From an uncultured Clostridia bacterium (GTDB taxonomy: Bacteria; Bacillota; Clostridia; Christensenellales; Borkfalkiaceae): a stretch of 7,211 nucleotides of DNA. Positions within the stretch are counted from its first letter, which is position 1; every line of letters starts with the position of its first letter. This document shows positions 1-5,257 of the stretch, one piece after another. Made by a program: the position numbers and the translations under genes. Location of the stretch: positions 1-7,211 of the forward strand of contig CALVZR010000126.1 of assembly GCA_944372565.1 (NCBI GenBank). The letters are read 5' to 3'. A model generated the notes under the pieces. That model had not been told where the DNA came from and ran no database searches. It saw only the letters and a list, made by a program, of their open reading frames with translations.

Positions 1-60
1 TTAATGATACGGCGGCCACCGAGATCTACACTCTTTCCCTACGCGACGCTCTTCCGATCT
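1..60 (+). other. Illumina P5/TruSeq adapter left in the assembly
   Basis: Bases 3-60 match the 58-base Illumina P5/universal adapter from its first AATGATACGG to its final CTTCCGATCT. There are only two differences, both A-to-G, at positions 15 and 43. This is not genomic DNA. Translated in frame 1 it gives the familiar artefactual peptide beginning MIRRPPRSTLFPY, which here is fused in frame to the first real gene and creates a false start at position 4. The opposite strand gives the matching artefact containing RRVGKECRSRW. Trimming should remove at least bases 1-60. Confidence 0.98.
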
Positions 61-1416
61 TTCACCGTATGTTCGCATCCCGTGTGGATGTTCTTCTTCG
101 TGCTCGCCGCGGGGCTGGAACAGGCGGTGGAATATATCGAAAACCTCTCCTTCGGGGAAGAGGAACTCGCCTATCTCGCCGACCTCGGCCTGTTCGACGA
201 ATCCTTTATCGACTACCTTTCTAAATTCCGTTTCACGGGGGACGTTTGCGCCGTGCCCGAAGGGACTGTGGTTTTCCCCGGCGAACCCATTTTGACGGTG
301 CGCGCCCCCATCATCGAGGCGCAGCTCGTGGAAACGGCGCTTTTGAACATCATCAACCATCAGACGCTCATCGCCTCCAAATCCGCCAAGGTGTGCTACG
401 CCGCGCAGGGGGACGCGGTGATGGAATTCGGCCTGCGCCGCGCGCAGGGGCCGGACGCGGGCATTTACGGCGCGCGGGCGGCGGTCATCGGCGGGTGTTC
501 TTCCACCTCAAATGTGCTCGCGGGGAAAATGTTCGATATCCCCGTTTCGGGCACGCACGCGCACAGCTGGGTGATGAATTTCCCGGACGAATATACCGCG
601 TTCATGAACTACGCGCTCGCCTATCCCGATAACATTCTCCTTCTGGTCGATACGTACGATACGCTCAAAAGCGGCGTACCCAACGCGATCAGATGTTTCG
701 ACGAGATGGTGAAGCTCGGCCACAAGCCCAAGGGCATCCGCCTCGATTCGGGCGATTTAGCGTATCTGAGCAAGAAAGCGCGCAAGATGCTGGACGCCGC
801 GGGCTACGATTACGTGAAGATCTGCGCGTCGGGCGATCTCGACGAGCGCTCCATCGCCTCGCTGAAAAGCCAGGGCGCGGCGATCGATTTCTGGGGCGTG
901 GGGACAAAACTCATCACGAGCGCGGATATGCCCGCGCTGGGCGGGGTGTATAAGCTCTCCGCCGTGGTGGAGGACGGCAAGGAGATCCCCAAAATCAAAC
1001 TTTCGGACAATTTCGCGAAGATCACCAACCCCGGCATCAAAAACGTTTACCGCATCTACGACGAGGAAACGGGGGAAGCGCAGGCGGATCTCATCTACCT
1101 TTTATCCGAAGGCGAATACGACGAGAGCCGCCCGCTCACCATCACGCACCCGACGGAGCGGTGGAAACAGACCACGTTCTATCACTATAAACTGAGAAAA
1201 CTGCTCGTACCCGTCATCGAGGGCGGGAAGAGGGTATATGAAATGCCCTCCATCCGCGAGATCCGCGACTACGCCGCGCGGGAGATCGCCTCTCTTTCGG
1301 ACGAGCATAAACGGCTGGACAGCCCGCATATTTATAAAGTGGACCTTTCGGATAAACTTTACGAGCTGAAAACTTCCATGATAGAAGAAATCAGAAAGGG
1401 CGGGGAACAGATGTGA
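61..1416 (+). CDS. pncB: Nicotinate phosphoribosyltransferase, 5'-truncated by the contig edge
   Basis: Catalyses nicotinate + PRPP (+ ATP) to nicotinate mononucleotide, the entry step of the Preiss-Handler route of NAD salvage, in the cytoplasm. The 451 residues after the adapter carry family motifs in order: AGLEQ near base 110, LRRAQGPDAGIYGARAA (433-483), SGTHAHSW (547-570), where a His is the expected phosphorylated catalytic residue, VDTYDT (649-666), IRLDSGDL (736-759), WGVGTKL (892-912) and GGVYKLSAV (940-966). The end GEQM is followed by TGA. About 40 N-terminal residues are missing. The ATG at position 4 lies in adapter sequence and is not the start. The first 14 or so genomic codons (61-102) do not look like the family, which normally has an FDMFFR-type segment here, so a small assembly error is likely. 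The stop overlaps the next gene by 4 bases. Function is confident; the 5' end is not. Confidence 0.93.
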   Translation, partial: FTVCSHPVWMFFFVLAAGLEQAVEYIENLSFGEEELAYLADLGLFDESFIDYLSKFRFTGDVCAVPEGTVVFPGEPILTVRAPIIEAQLVETALLNIINHQTLIASKSAKVCYAAQGDAVMEFGLRRAQGPDAGIYGARAAVIGGCSSTSNVLAGKMFDIPVSGTHAHSWVMNFPDEYTAFMNYALAYPDNILLLVDTYDTLKSGVPNAIRCFDEMVKLGHKPKGIRLDSGDLAYLSKKARKMLDAAGYDYVKICASGDLDERSIASLKSQGAAIDFWGVGTKLITSADMPALGGVYKLSAVVEDGKEIPKIKLSDNFAKITNPGIKNVYRIYDEETGEAQADLIYLLSEGEYDESRPLTITHPTERWKQTTFYHYKLRKLLVPVIEGGKRVYEMPSIREIRDYAAREIASLSDEHKRLDSPHIYKVDLSDKLYELKTSMIEEIRKGGEQM

Positions 1417-1982
1417 GAAGCGAGAGGAGAAAAGAACTTTTCGCCGCCGCGGACGAGCGGGAGGAATACGAGGCGCTCCTCGCCGAGCAGAAGAACGCCG
1501 TCGCGCGGCTGAAAGCGGACGTGAAGCGGATGTCCGCCGAACTCGAAGCGTATAAAAACCGCGAAAACCTCATCGGGCTCACGCTCAAAGCGTCCGAGGA
1601 AAAGGCGGAGGAGGTCCGCAAGTTGGCGGAACTGAAATACACGGCGGAAATGGTCCGCCTGAAAGAATTTGAAGAGCGTTGGAGCAAGGTGTTCGCCCGC
1701 GTGCAGGGCGAACTTCCCGAACGGGAAAAAGAGCAGGGGCAGATTCTCCTGTTTAAACTGCGCGAAGTGCTGCTCAAACGCGCTTCCGACAGGGAGAAGA
1801 TAGAAGAACTCGGCGCCGCGGTTTCCGCCGTGCGCACGGATTTCGACCCGAAGAGCAAGGTGGAAAGCTATCTGCGGGGGCAACAACCCGAAGCCGAAGG
1901 TTTCGATTTGAATGAAGTTCTCAATCCCGGGGAACTCGATCTGGAGGAGCTATGCAAGGAAATGGGTCTCATGGAAGAATAG
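1413..1982 (+). CDS. Coiled-coil protein, possibly DivIVA-like
   Basis: A 189-residue soluble, highly charged protein, rich in Glu, Lys, Arg and Ala, with no signal peptide or membrane segment. The start is GTG at 1413, overlapping the upstream TGA (ATGTGA), with GGGGA at 1402-1406 as the likely ribosome binding site. Residues 13-90 read as a long heptad-like coiled coil. YKNRENLIGLTLKASEEKAEEVRK (47-70, key residues Y47, R50, E51, L59, A65) recalls the segment found in DivIVA proteins. After a second helical stretch (100-140) the C-terminus (164-189) is acidic and ends in DLNEVLNPGELDLEEL plus a short tail, perhaps a partner-binding peptide. DivIVA-like proteins recruit division or cell-wall factors to the membrane, and divIVA lies close to lspA in Bacillus, so the context fits. 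The typical DivIVA N-terminal membrane-binding motif is not evident, so the family call is tentative. Confidence 0.75.
   Translation: MRSERRKELFAAADEREEYEALLAEQKNAVARLKADVKRMSAELEAYKNRENLIGLTLKASEEKAEEVRKLAELKYTAEMVRLKEFEERWSKVFARVQGELPEREKEQGQILLFKLREVLLKRASDREKIEELGAAVSAVRTDFDPKSKVESYLRGQQPEAEGFDLNEVLNPGELDLEELCKEMGLMEE
1943..1949 (+). promoter_or_regulatory. Ribosome binding site for lspA inside the upstream gene
   Basis: GGAGGAG lies 2-4 bases before the ATG at 1952 and is embedded in the codons for Leu-Glu-Glu-Leu of the preceding gene. No other ATG in this frame precedes the first membrane segment of LspA, so this site fixes the start and implies coupled translation. Confidence 0.65.
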
Positions 1983-2560
1983 CGAACAAAATCATCCCTC
2001 TGGCGATTTTGTTTTTGCTGATCATCGTCGATCAGCTCACGAAATGCTATTTCCACCAATTCTATAACGAAGGAAACAGGGACGCCGTAACCGTCATCGA
2101 AAACTTTCTTTTCTGGGACGTCAGCTTCAACACGGGCGCGGCGTTCAGCCTCTTTCAGGGGCAGGAATGGGCGCAGATTCTCTTTATCGCGCTCACCGTC
2201 GTTGCTCTCGGCGCGATCCTCTTTTACTGGATGTACGTGCGCGAAAAATACGTTTTCGTAAAGTACGGACTGGCGATTCTGGCTGCGGGCATCATCGGGA
2301 ATTTTATCGACAGGCTGGCGTTCGGCTACGTGGTGGACTTTATCAGCGTGAAATTGTGGTACGGATATTTCCCCACGTTCAACGTCGCCGATTCCGCCAT
2401 CACCGTGGGCGTGATCATGTTTATCATCCACTTCCTGTTCCTCGACGCGGAATGCCTGTTCTGCTCCAAAAAGCGCCGGGAAGAGCGCAAAGCGCGCATC
2501 GCCGCCATAGAGGGCAAACCTTCTGCGCCGGAAACGGAGAGCGGAAAAGATGGAAAGTAA
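1952..2560 (+). CDS. lspA: Lipoprotein signal peptidase (signal peptidase II)
   Basis: Membrane aspartyl protease that removes the signal peptide from diacylglyceryl-modified prolipoproteins, after Lgt, at the cytoplasmic membrane. The 202 residues show four hydrophobic segments (about 14-31, 72-93, 102-118, 148-167). Both catalytic aspartates are present in their usual settings: D120 in GNFIDRL and D147 in FNVADSAI. Other family marks are DQLTK (27-31) and FNTGAAFS (59-66). The protein is longer than most LspA (about 160 residues) because of a charged, Lys/Arg-rich then Glu-rich cytoplasmic tail from about 170. The gene overlaps the upstream reading frame by 31 bases and the downstream one by 11. 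The lspA-rluD order matches lspA-ylyB in Bacillus. Family assignment is very secure; the start is the only available ATG. Confidence 0.96.
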   Translation: MQGNGSHGRIANKIIPLAILFLLIIVDQLTKCYFHQFYNEGNRDAVTVIENFLFWDVSFNTGAAFSLFQGQEWAQILFIALTVVALGAILFYWMYVREKYVFVKYGLAILAAGIIGNFIDRLAFGYVVDFISVKLWYGYFPTFNVADSAITVGVIMFIIHFLFLDAECLFCSKKRREERKARIAAIEGKPSAPETESGKDGK

Positions 2561-3461
2561 ATCGTTCGCCGTGCCCGCCGAACGCGCGGGAGAGCGGGCG
2601 GACGTGTTTCTCGCGGAGTGCGCGGGCATTTCCCGTTCGCACGCGAAAAAACTCATCGAAGAGGGGAAGGTTACGCTCGGCGGCGCCGAAGTGCGGGGCA
2701 GCCGTTTGCTGAAAGCGGGGGAAATCCTCTGCATGGCGGAGGAGGAAAAGGAAAATTTAGACCTCGAACCGCAGAATATCCCCCTCGATATCGTGTATCA
2801 GGATAAAGACATCGCCGTCATCAACAAGCCGCAGGGGCTCACCGTGCACGCGGGCGGCGGCACGCACGGCTCCACTCTGGTGAACGCCCTTTTGTATCAT
2901 CTGGACAGCCTTTCGGGCATCAACGGCGTAATCCGCCCCGGCATCGTGCACAGGATAGACAAAAACACGTCCGGTCTGCTCGTCGTCGCCAAGAACGACG
3001 CGGCGCACCTTTCCCTTTCCAAACAGATCGAAAAAAAGACCTGCAAGCGGATCTATATCGCCCTTCTGGAAGGCAATCTGAAAGAGGAGAGCGGCACCAT
3101 AGAAACGCACATCGCGCGGAGCGAAAAGGACAGAAAGAAGATGGCGGTTTCCTCCCGTGGGCGGCTCGCCGTTACCGATTACAGGGTGCTCGAACGCTAC
3201 GAGGGCTACACCCTTACGGAATTTTCCCTCCGCACGGGGCGGACGCATCAGATCCGCGTGCACGCAAAATATATCGGGCATCCCGTGGTCGGGGATAAGG
3301 AATACGGTTTCAAAAAAGAAAAGTTCGCCTTGAACGGGCAGCTGCTGCACGCGGCGAAACTCATCCTCGTCCACCCGGCAACGGGGGAGGAAATGACCTT
3401 CGCCGCACCCCTTCCCGATTACTTTCTCGCCGTGCTGAAAAAGCTGAAAAAAAGGCCGTAA
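2550..3461 (+). CDS. rluD: RluD/YlyB-family 23S rRNA pseudouridine synthase
   Basis: Converts specific uridines in large-subunit rRNA to pseudouridine; the exact target sites cannot be read from sequence. Of 303 residues, about 14-70 form an S4 RNA-binding domain (ERADVFLAE, SRSHAKKLIEEGKV). The catalytic domain then begins at DIVYQDKDIAVINKPQGLTVH (80-100). The active-site motif HRIDKNTSGLLVVAK is at 134-148, with D137 the expected nucleophile. LRTGRTHQIRVH (227-238) and HPVVGDKEYG (244-253) are further signatures. Length is normal for the family. The ATG at 2550 overlaps the end of lspA by 11 bases, with GGAG at 2536-2539 as a slightly distant ribosome binding site. It is the last gene of the operon, with a terminator about 40 bases downstream. 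Bacillus YlyB occupies the same place next to lspA, so it could equally be named ylyB. Confidence 0.95.
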   Translation: MESKSFAVPAERAGERADVFLAECAGISRSHAKKLIEEGKVTLGGAEVRGSRLLKAGEILCMAEEEKENLDLEPQNIPLDIVYQDKDIAVINKPQGLTVHAGGGTHGSTLVNALLYHLDSLSGINGVIRPGIVHRIDKNTSGLLVVAKNDAAHLSLSKQIEKKTCKRIYIALLEGNLKEESGTIETHIARSEKDRKKMAVSSRGRLAVTDYRVLERYEGYTLTEFSLRTGRTHQIRVHAKYIGHPVVGDKEYGFKKEKFALNGQLLHAAKLILVHPATGEEMTFAAPLPDYFLAVLKKLKKRP

Positions 3462-3470
3462 ATCATCGGG

Positions 3471-3567
3471 AAACGGCATTTTTCCATTTAGCATAAAAAT
3501 AATAAAAACCGCAAGGAAATTCCTGCGGTTTTTGTATTTTATTCTTTCTGTTGGAATAATGCCGTTT
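3471..3567. repeat. Outer inverted repeat enclosing the terminator
   Basis: AAACGGCATT at 3471-3480 is the exact reverse complement of AATGCCGTTT at 3558-3567. It brackets the terminator hairpin symmetrically and could extend it into a nested stem in either transcript. Confidence 0.55.
3504..3533. terminator. Bidirectional intrinsic terminator between rluD and upp
   Basis: The stem CCGCA plus GGA pairs with TCC plus TGCGG across a single bulged A (3514), with loop AAT. It is flanked by A5 on the left and T5 on the right, so it reads as a hairpin plus U-run on both strands. It would end the rluD operon on + and upp on -. Confidence 0.9.
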
Positions 3568-3597
3568 TTCCGAAGGAGGAAACAGGCGTTTTTCCGT

Positions 3598-4239
3598 TTA
3601 TTTCGTGCCGAAGATCCTGTCGCCCGCGTCGCCGAAGGCAGTGATGATATATCCCTTTTCGTTGAGGGGGGCGTTGGCGTAGTGCGCGGCGAAAATCTTC
3701 ACGTCGGGGTGCGCCGTCGCCACGCGTTTGATGCCCTCGGGCGCGGCGATGAGGGAAAGGAGTTTGATTTTCTTGAATCCGCGCTCCTTGATAAACCCGA
3801 TGGCAGCAGCCGCGCTGCCGCCCGTGGCGAGCGCGGGATCGACGACGAGCGCCTGCCCGTCGGTCGTGTCTTTGGGGAGTTTGCAGTAATATTCGTGCGG
3901 TTCCAGCGTTTCCTCGTCGCGGTACAGCCCGATGTGCCCGATCTTCGCGTTGGGGAAAAGGGCGGTCAGCCCGTCCACCATGCCCAGCCCCGCGCGGAGA
4001 ATGGGGATGATGGTGATCTGCTCGTCGATGACGGGGGAAAGAAAGGTGGAAAGGGGCGCGGTGATTTCCACGTCCTTGGTTTTGAGGTCGCGGAAAGCCT
4101 CGTAACCCATCAGCATGGCGAGCTCGCTCACGATCTCGCGGAACTCTTTGGTGTTGGTTTTCACGTCGCAAAGATGGGTGATCTTGTGCGCGATGAGCGG
4201 ATGACTGAACAGCGTCACGTTTTTCATGTAATCTTCCAT
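3598..4239 (-). CDS. upp: Uracil phosphoribosyltransferase
   Basis: Converts uracil + PRPP to UMP + pyrophosphate, the main step of uracil salvage, in the cytoplasm. From the ATG ending at 4239 it is 213 residues, close to the usual 208-209. Family signatures include ITIIPILRAGLGMVDG (75-90), YRDEETLEP (106-114), the PRPP loop VVDPALATGGSAAAA (132-146), AAPEGI (165-170) and the uracil-binding C-terminus GYIITAFGDAGDRIFGTK (196-213). I chose the start reading MEDYMKNV because a purine-rich AAGGAAGG-type site lies just upstream. The next ATG (MKNV, base 4227) would give exactly 209 residues and cannot be excluded. A good promoter lies 30-60 bases upstream and the untranslated leader is short, so there is no room for an attenuator. 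It is divergent from pyrR and ends at a bidirectional terminator shared with rluD. Confidence 0.97.
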   Translation of the reverse strand: MEDYMKNVTLFSHPLIAHKITHLCDVKTNTKEFREIVSELAMLMGYEAFRDLKTKDVEITAPLSTFLSPVIDEQITIIPILRAGLGMVDGLTALFPNAKIGHIGLYRDEETLEPHEYYCKLPKDTTDGQALVVDPALATGGSAAAAIGFIKERGFKKIKLLSLIAAPEGIKRVATAHPDVKIFAAHYANAPLNEKGYIITAFGDAGDRIFGTK

Positions 4240-4267
4240 AAATCTTTTCCTTCCTTGGTTTTCTATC

Positions 4268-4296
4268 AGTTTACACCAAACGGGCGAAAATGACAA
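4268..4296 (-). promoter_or_regulatory. upp promoter
   Basis: On the minus strand TTGTCA (4296-4291) and TAAACT (4273-4268) are separated by exactly 17 bases, a good sigma-A type promoter. Transcription would start near 4261, giving a leader of about 20 bases before the ATG. Confidence 0.8.
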
Positions 4297-4358
4297 GCGT
4301 TCTTCGCGGTTTGGCGAAAATAAAGCGAAAAACGTTTTTTCCGCGGGGAACGGGCGCA

Positions 4359-4379
4359 GCCTGCGGGCGCGCGGCAGGC
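4359..4379. repeat. Inverted repeat just upstream of the pyrR promoter
   Basis: GCCTGC (4359-4364) and GCAGGC (4374-4379) form a 6-base-pair dyad with a 9-base GC-rich spacer, 7 bases before the pyrR -35 box in the upp/pyrR divergent region. It has no T-run on its 3' side in either orientation, so it is not an intrinsic terminator. It could be a protein-binding dyad or simply chance in GC-rich DNA. Confidence 0.35.
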
Positions 4380-4386
4380 AAAAATA

Positions 4387-4415
4387 TTGACAAAGCCGCG
4401 CCGATATGGTAAAAT
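4387..4415 (+). promoter_or_regulatory. pyrR promoter with extended -10
   Basis: A perfect -35 TTGACA (4387-4392) is followed after 17 bases by TAAAAT (4410-4415), preceded by TGG (4407-4409), which is the TGn extended -10 element. The predicted start is near 4422, only about 14 bases before the pyrR ATG. The promoter also covers the more upstream ATG at 4406, which argues against that ATG as the start. Confidence 0.87.
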
Positions 4416-4435
4416 TTCCCTGCTCGGAGGGCAAA

Positions 4436-4972
4436 ATGAAATTCAAAGCGAAAATTCTGGACGAACAGGGCGTCACGCGCGCGATGACCCGCCTTTCCTA
4501 CGAGATCGTGGAACAGTGCCGCGAGCTCGAAAACGCGGTGCTCGTGGGCGTGCGCACGCGCGGCGTGCCGCTGGCGAAGGCGATCGGGGAAAATATCCTG
4601 CGGTTCACGGGGGTGGAACTGCCCCTGCTCGAACTGGACGTGGCCGGTTTCCGCGACGACGCGCCCGCCAGCGCCGATAAGCGCGGCGTTCTGCAAGGCG
4701 AAACCGCGGGAAAAGACGTGATTTTGGTGGACGACGTGCTCTACACGGGGAGGACGGCGCGCGCGGCGATAGAGGCCGTTCTGGAGCGCGGCAGGGCAAA
4801 GCGCATCCGCTTTGCCGTCCTCGTGGACAGAGGGCACCGCGAACTGCCCGTGCGCGCGGATTTCGTGGGGAAGAACCTGCCCACCTCGCGCAGGGAAAAG
4901 GTCGCGGTGAAATTGAAGGAAACCGATGGCGAAACGAGCGTGTGCATTTACGAAGGGGAGGAAAGCTGGTAA
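4436..4972 (+). CDS. pyrR: Bifunctional pyrimidine regulator PyrR / uracil phosphoribosyltransferase
   Basis: RNA-binding attenuation protein that, with UMP or UTP bound, binds a hairpin in pyrimidine-gene leaders and promotes termination. Many members retain uracil phosphoribosyltransferase activity. It is 178 residues from the ATG at 4436, preceded by GGAGGG (4426-4431); Bacillus PyrR is 181. Landmarks are the N-terminal KAKILDEQGVTRAMTRLSYEI (4-24, ending I24), VLVGVRTRGVPLA (35-47), LDVAGFRDD (67-75), the PRPP loop VILVDDVLYTGRTARAA (95-111) and the highly specific VDRGHRELPVRADFVGK (130-146) followed by NLPTSRREKV. The residues that separate PyrR from ordinary Upp are all present. The segment between RDD and the PRPP loop is slightly shorter than in Bacillus. 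Its own transcript appears too short to hold an attenuator, but a PyrR-type hairpin lies in the uraA leader. It converges with uraA. Confidence 0.97.
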   Translation: MKFKAKILDEQGVTRAMTRLSYEIVEQCRELENAVLVGVRTRGVPLAKAIGENILRFTGVELPLLELDVAGFRDDAPASADKRGVLQGETAGKDVILVDDVLYTGRTARAAIEAVLERGRAKRIRFAVLVDRGHRELPVRADFVGKNLPTSRREKVAVKLKETDGETSVCIYEGEESW

Positions 4973-5161
4973 AACGCTGTTCTTACCCGAATCGGACGCG
5001 GCGATTCTGTGGTTGTGCGCAGGGCGATAGAAAACGAAAAGGCGCGTTTTTATCCGCCTTGTCTGATGAACGGAACTCCGCCGCGGCGGAATCGTCGGGC
5101 TTTCGTCCGGCGGTGCGGCGGACTGTATCGGTGAACTTGCGGCGCGATTTCCCCGCATATC
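4973..5161. other. Intergenic stretch after pyrR with two dyads and no supported gene
   Basis: Between the pyrR stop and the terminators no reading frame has a credible start, ribosome binding site or recognisable protein. Two dyads are visible. GAATCG (4989-4994) pairs with CGATTC (5002-5007) across 7 bases. TCCGCCGCGGCGGA (5077-5090) is a perfect 14-base palindrome. Either could structure the pyrR 3' untranslated region, or the stretch may be a decayed gene. I cannot assign a function. Confidence 0.5.
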
Positions 5162-5199
5162 AAAAAGCCCGCCTCGCGCCGTTTCGGCACGGGGCGGGC
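5162..5199 (-). terminator. Intrinsic terminator for uraA (distal)
   Basis: A 15-base arm (5167-5181) pairs with 5185-5199 at 14 of 15 positions, counting one G-T wobble, with a TTT loop. On the minus strand it is followed by TTTTT (5166-5162). It lacks a T-run on the plus strand, so it acts for uraA, as a backup to the nearer hairpin. Confidence 0.85.
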
Positions 5200-5207
5200 A
5201 ACAAAGA

Positions 5208-5245
5208 AAAAAGGCTTGCGCGGCATTTTCCGCGCAAGCCTTTTT
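5208..5245. terminator. Bidirectional terminator between pyrR and uraA
   Basis: A perfect 16-base-pair stem (5208-5223 with 5230-5245), core GGCTTGCGCGG, with a 6-base loop CATTTT. A5 and T5 form its outer pairs, so each strand ends in a U-run. It lies 12 bases past the uraA stop and about 235 bases past the pyrR stop. Confidence 0.93.
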
Positions 5246-5257
5246 ATACGGGAATTA

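Noticed and set aside
4..60. An N-terminus for the first gene starting at the ATG at position 4
   Set aside because: The whole stretch is adapter sequence; the encoded peptide is a known artefact.
3532..4293. Long plus-strand reading frame of 253 codons
   Set aside because: It is antisense to upp, rich in Arg/Gly/His/Val as expected of a shadow in GC-rich DNA, with no family resemblance.
4359..4379. The upp/pyrR dyad as an intrinsic terminator
   Set aside because: There is no T-run after the stem on either strand.
4406..4435. Upstream ATG start for pyrR
   Set aside because: It lies within the promoter -10 region; the ATG at 4436 has the ribosome binding site and begins the family's conserved N-terminus.
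4271..5158. Minus-strand reading frame of 295 codons
   Set aside because: Antisense to pyrR, with no recognisable domain, no ribosome binding site, and overlap with the upp promoter.
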